This document shows positions 61,369 to 64,000 of a stretch of 64,000 nt of DNA, in pieces. The DNA lies in the NCBI GenBank assembly GCA_963745595.1, contig CAVUYB010000032.1, positions 1-64,000 on the forward strand, written 5' to 3'. A program made the translations under genes and the position numbers. This stretch comes from DASZUK01 sp963745595. Its GTDB lineage: Bacteria; Actinomycetota; Acidimicrobiia; Acidimicrobiales; RAAP-2. Each line of letters begins with the position of its first letter. Positions within the stretch are counted from its first letter, which is position 1. Below the pieces are notes generated by a model. It was not told the DNA's origin. It saw only the letters and a program-made list of their open reading frames with translations, and did no database searches.

Positions 61369-63921
61369 ATGGCACGGGCCTACGACGTCGACGCGATCGA
61401 GCAGAAGTGGCAGCACCGCTGGCGGGACGACGGCACGTACGAGATCGACAACGACGACCCGCGGCCGAAGTTCTATGCGCTGTGCATGTACCCGTACCCG
61501 TCGGGGTCGGCTCACCAGGGCCACGTCCGGAACTACACGTTCGGCGACCTCGTCGTCCGCTACCAGACGATGCAGGGCAAGGCCGTCCTCTCGCCGCTCG
61601 GCTTCGACTCGTTCGGGCTCCCGGCCGAGAACGCGGCGATCCGCACCGGGACGCACCCCCGCGTGTTCACCGACGCCCGCATCGCCGAGCTGAAGGCGTC
61701 GGTGACGCGGCTCGGCGCGGTCTACGACTGGCGGCGAGAGATCCATAGCCACGACCCCGCGTACATCCGCTGGAACCAGCTCATCTTCTCGAAGCTGCTC
61801 GCCGCCGGCCTCGCCTACCGGGCGAACGCGCCGGTCAACTGGTGCCCGGGCTGTCAGACCGTGCTGGCGAACGAGCAGGTGCTGGCCGACGGGACGTGCG
61901 AGCGGTCCGGCGACGTCGTCATGATCCGCGACCTCGAACAGTGGTTCTTCAAGATCACCGCCTACGCCGACGAGCTGCTTGCCGGGCTCGACGACCTCGA
62001 GTGGCCGGAGCGGGTCAAGACGATGCAGCGCAACTGGATCGGCCGGTCCGAGGGCGCCGAGTTCGACCTGCCGATCATCGGGCCGGACCCGGGAGCCCCC
62101 CGCGCCGACTCCCTTCCCGACGGCGCGGGGCGAGCGCTGCGGGTCTTCACCACCCGGCCGGACACCACGTTCGGGATGACGTACGCGGTCGTCGCCCCCG
62201 AGCACCCGCTCGTCGATGCACTGACGACGCCGGAGCACGCGGCCGCGGTCGCCGAGCTGCGCGACGCGGCGGCGCTGGAGACCGAGATCGAGCGGACCGC
62301 GTCGGCCGAAGGCGGGAAGGCGCTCGACAAGCGGGGCGCGTTCACCGGGAGCTACGTCGAGAACCCGTTCACCGGTCAGCCGGTGCCCGTCTACGTCGCC
62401 GACTACGTGCTCATGGGCTACGGCACCGGCGCGATCATGGCCGTCCCGGCCGAGGACGAGCGCGACTGGGCGTTCGCCGAGGCCCACGGCCTGCCGTTCG
62501 TCCGCACCGTCCGGCCGCCGGACCGGTGGGACGAGGACGGCGGCGGTGCGTATACCGGCGACGGCGAGAAGATCAACAGCGGTTTCCTCGACGGCCTCGA
62601 CATCCCGACCGCCAAGGTAAAGGCGATCGAGTTCCTCGAGTCCGAGGGGCTCGGGACGCGGAAGGTCAACTACCGGCTGCGCGACTGGCTGGTGTCACGG
62701 CAGCGGTTCTGGGGCTGCCCGATACCGGTCGTCCACTGCCCCGAGCACGGCATCGTCCCGGTGCCCGAGGACCAGCTGCCGGTGCTCGCCCCCGACGACG
62801 TCAAGTTCGAGCCGACCGGCCAGTCGCCGCTCGCCTCGCACGAGGGCTTCCTCCACACGACCTGCCCGATCGACGGCGGGCCGGCCGAGCGCGAGACCGA
62901 CACGATGGACACGTTCGTCGACTCGTCGTGGTACTTCCTCCGCTTCTGCGACCCGTTCAGCCCGGACGTGCCGTTCGACCCGGCGGCCGCCCGGCACTGG
63001 ATGCCGGTCGACCAGTACATCGGCGGTATCGAGCACGCCATCCTCCACCTGCTCTACGCCCGCTTCTACACGCGGGCCCTCATCGACGTCGGCCTCGCTC
63101 CCGGCGTGCCGCGCGAGCCGTTCCACCGGCTGTTCACGCAGGGCATGATCCGGATGGACGGGACGAAGATGTCGAAGTCGAAGGGCAACCTCGTCGCGCC
63201 CGAGCGGTACTACGAGACCGTCGGCGCCGACGGGCTCCGGCTGTTCCACCTCTTCGTCGGGCCGCCGGCCGACGACTTCGACTGGACCGAGCAGACCGAC
63301 CAGGTCATCGAGGGCTGCGGCCGCTTCCTCGACCGATTGTGGCGGCTCGCCGAGTCGGCCGCCGACGACGGGCTCCGGACCGGCGACCAGTCCGACGACG
63401 ACCGGGCCGTCCGCCGGGCTGTGCACCGGACGATCCAACTCGTCTCCGCCGACATCGAGCGGTGGTCGTACAACACCGCGGTCGCTCACTGCATGGAGCT
63501 CGTCAACGTCCTACAGCGCTACGTCCGGGCCGATGACGGCGGCAGCGGCGGCCCGGCTCCGGGTAACGGCGCGCACCGCGACGTGCTCGGCGAGGCCGTC
63601 GATGCGCTGACGCTCCTGCTCGCCCCGATGGCCCCGCACGTCACCGCGGAACTATGGGAGCAGCGGCACGCCGACGAGCCGTCCGTCCACGCGCAGCGTT
63701 GGCCGGCGTTCGACCCGTCGCTGGTGGCGGAAGAGACCGTCACCCTCGTCGTCCAGGTCAACGGGAAGGTCCGGGAGCGCCTCGCCGTCGACCCGTCGAT
63801 CGGCGAGGAGGAGGCCCGGTCGCTCGCCCTCGCCACCGCCAAGGTCCGAGAGGCGCTGGCCGGCGGAGAGCCGAAGCGGGTCGTCGTCCGGCCGCCGCGG
63901 CTCGTCAACGTCGTCGTCTGA
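61369..63921 (+). CDS. leuS: Leucyl-tRNA synthetase
   Basis: 850 residues, class Ia aminoacyl-tRNA synthetase. ATG 61369. HIGH-like box in MYPYPSGSAHQGHVRNYTFGD, then FDSFGLPAENAAI; editing CP1 domain with FTTRPDTTFGMTYAVVAPEHPLV (T-rich) and GYGTGAIMAVPAEDERDWAFA; VNYRLRDWLVSRQRFWGCPIPVVHC; TMDTFVDSSWYFLRFCDP; KMSKS loop GTKMSKSKGNLV; C-terminal VNGKVRERLAV. Typical full bacterial length (about 830-880) with editing domain intact, so it should discriminate against isoleucine and norvaline. Essential gene, complete and unbroken. Confidence 0.97.
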   Translation: MARAYDVDAIEQKWQHRWRDDGTYEIDNDDPRPKFYALCMYPYPSGSAHQGHVRNYTFGDLVVRYQTMQGKAVLSPLGFDSFGLPAENAAIRTGTHPRVFTDARIAELKASVTRLGAVYDWRREIHSHDPAYIRWNQLIFSKLLAAGLAYRANAPVNWCPGCQTVLANEQVLADGTCERSGDVVMIRDLEQWFFKITAYADELLAGLDDLEWPERVKTMQRNWIGRSEGAEFDLPIIGPDPGAPRADSLPDGAGRALRVFTTRPDTTFGMTYAVVAPEHPLVDALTTPEHAAAVAELRDAAALETEIERTASAEGGKALDKRGAFTGSYVENPFTGQPVPVYVADYVLMGYGTGAIMAVPAEDERDWAFAEAHGLPFVRTVRPPDRWDEDGGGAYTGDGEKINSGFLDGLDIPTAKVKAIEFLESEGLGTRKVNYRLRDWLVSRQRFWGCPIPVVHCPEHGIVPVPEDQLPVLAPDDVKFEPTGQSPLASHEGFLHTTCPIDGGPAERETDTMDTFVDSSWYFLRFCDPFSPDVPFDPAAARHWMPVDQYIGGIEHAILHLLYARFYTRALIDVGLAPGVPREPFHRLFTQGMIRMDGTKMSKSKGNLVAPERYYETVGADGLRLFHLFVGPPADDFDWTEQTDQVIEGCGRFLDRLWRLAESAADDGLRTGDQSDDDRAVRRAVHRTIQLVSADIERWSYNTAVAHCMELVNVLQRYVRADDGGSGGPAPGNGAHRDVLGEAVDALTLLLAPMAPHVTAELWEQRHADEPSVHAQRWPAFDPSLVAEETVTLVVQVNGKVRERLAVDPSIGEEEARSLALATAKVREALAGGEPKRVVVRPPRLVNVVV

Positions 63922-63942
63922 GCCGGCGGCGACCGCGCCGGG

Positions 63943-64000
63943 TCAGCTCGTAAAGCCGGCCAGCAGCTCGCGACACCGGTCCGGTCCAACCGTGTACGGG
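63943..64000 (-). CDS. C-terminal end of a gene running off the window
   Basis: On the minus strand a frame reads ...YTVGPDRCRELLAGFTS then TGA (63943-63945). It is open to the window edge. Only about 18 residues are visible, too few to name it; it converges with leuS across 21 bp. Confidence 0.35.
   Translation of the reverse strand, partial: PYTVGPDRCRELLAGFTS

Overview
The window is very GC-rich (about 70% by eye) DNA with dense genes, many 1-11 bp gene overlaps and GTG starts. It looks like an actinobacterium, and most probably a member of the Acidimicrobiia. The pointers are: two deazaflavin/F420-type enzymes, a biotin synthase followed by a small Cys-rich BsaP-like protein, a LexA-boxed imuA-imuB-dnaE2 cassette, an EfeO/DyP iron operon behind a DtxR/IdeR-like palindrome, and three secreted proteins built on 'GYWxxAxDGGxFxFGDAxxxGS' repeats. 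The taxonomic call is inference; there is no rRNA gene here.

Layout. 1-6.7 kb: end of a DUF1345 membrane protein, a two-component system, a ferritin-like protein, a glycosyltransferase, an isochorismatase-like protein coupled to a FadD19-like acyl-CoA ligase. 6.7-14.4 kb: vitamin block, with an archaeal-type riboflavin synthase, the bioA-bioF-bioD operon, a Cys-containing unknown, an MptB-like mannosyltransferase, and convergent bioB-bsaP. 14.4-23 kb: acyl-CoA dehydrogenase, then a leftward run (aquaporin, PPK2, LLM flavin oxidoreductase, cupin, P450, Fpg/Nei glycosylase), pirin and a Ddn-like protein. 23-28.2 kb: SOS mutasome operon. 28.2-40.4 kb: accessory/surface region with the three repeat proteins, an S51 peptidase, efeO-efeB and a MerR regulator. 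40.5-45.4 kb: small PLDc_N protein, acyl-CoA dehydrogenase, zinc alcohol dehydrogenase, MFS exporter with TetR. 45.4-51.5 kb: a six-gene leftward operon (SDR, FAD amine-oxidase-like, DUF1365, CFA-synthase-like methyltransferase, desaturase, CarH-like B12 regulator) behind an AT-rich palindrome; it looks like a light/B12-controlled lipid-modification unit. 51.5-59.5 kb: cyclase-family hydrolase, a wrecked mazEF locus, UPF0158 protein, an SNF2 helicase/SWIM pair, vapBC and tRNA-Ala(GGC). 59.6-64 kb: MFS transporter and leuS.

Two cautions apply throughout. At least a dozen otherwise good genes are broken by single-base indels (histidine kinase, glycosyltransferase, FadD, 10754 protein, Fpg, pirin, FAD protein, DUF1365, SWIM, SNF2 twice). 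This is better explained by consensus errors in a draft or long-read assembly than by mass pseudogene formation, so those genes are annotated at full length with the break noted. Second, high GC creates long open shadow frames (up to about 1,080 codons) on both strands, and these are left out.

The most novel-looking material is the trio of secreted proteins, each ending in exactly six about 42-residue repeats (a probable six-bladed propeller) with a different N-terminal module, and the B12/light lipid operon with its palindrome.
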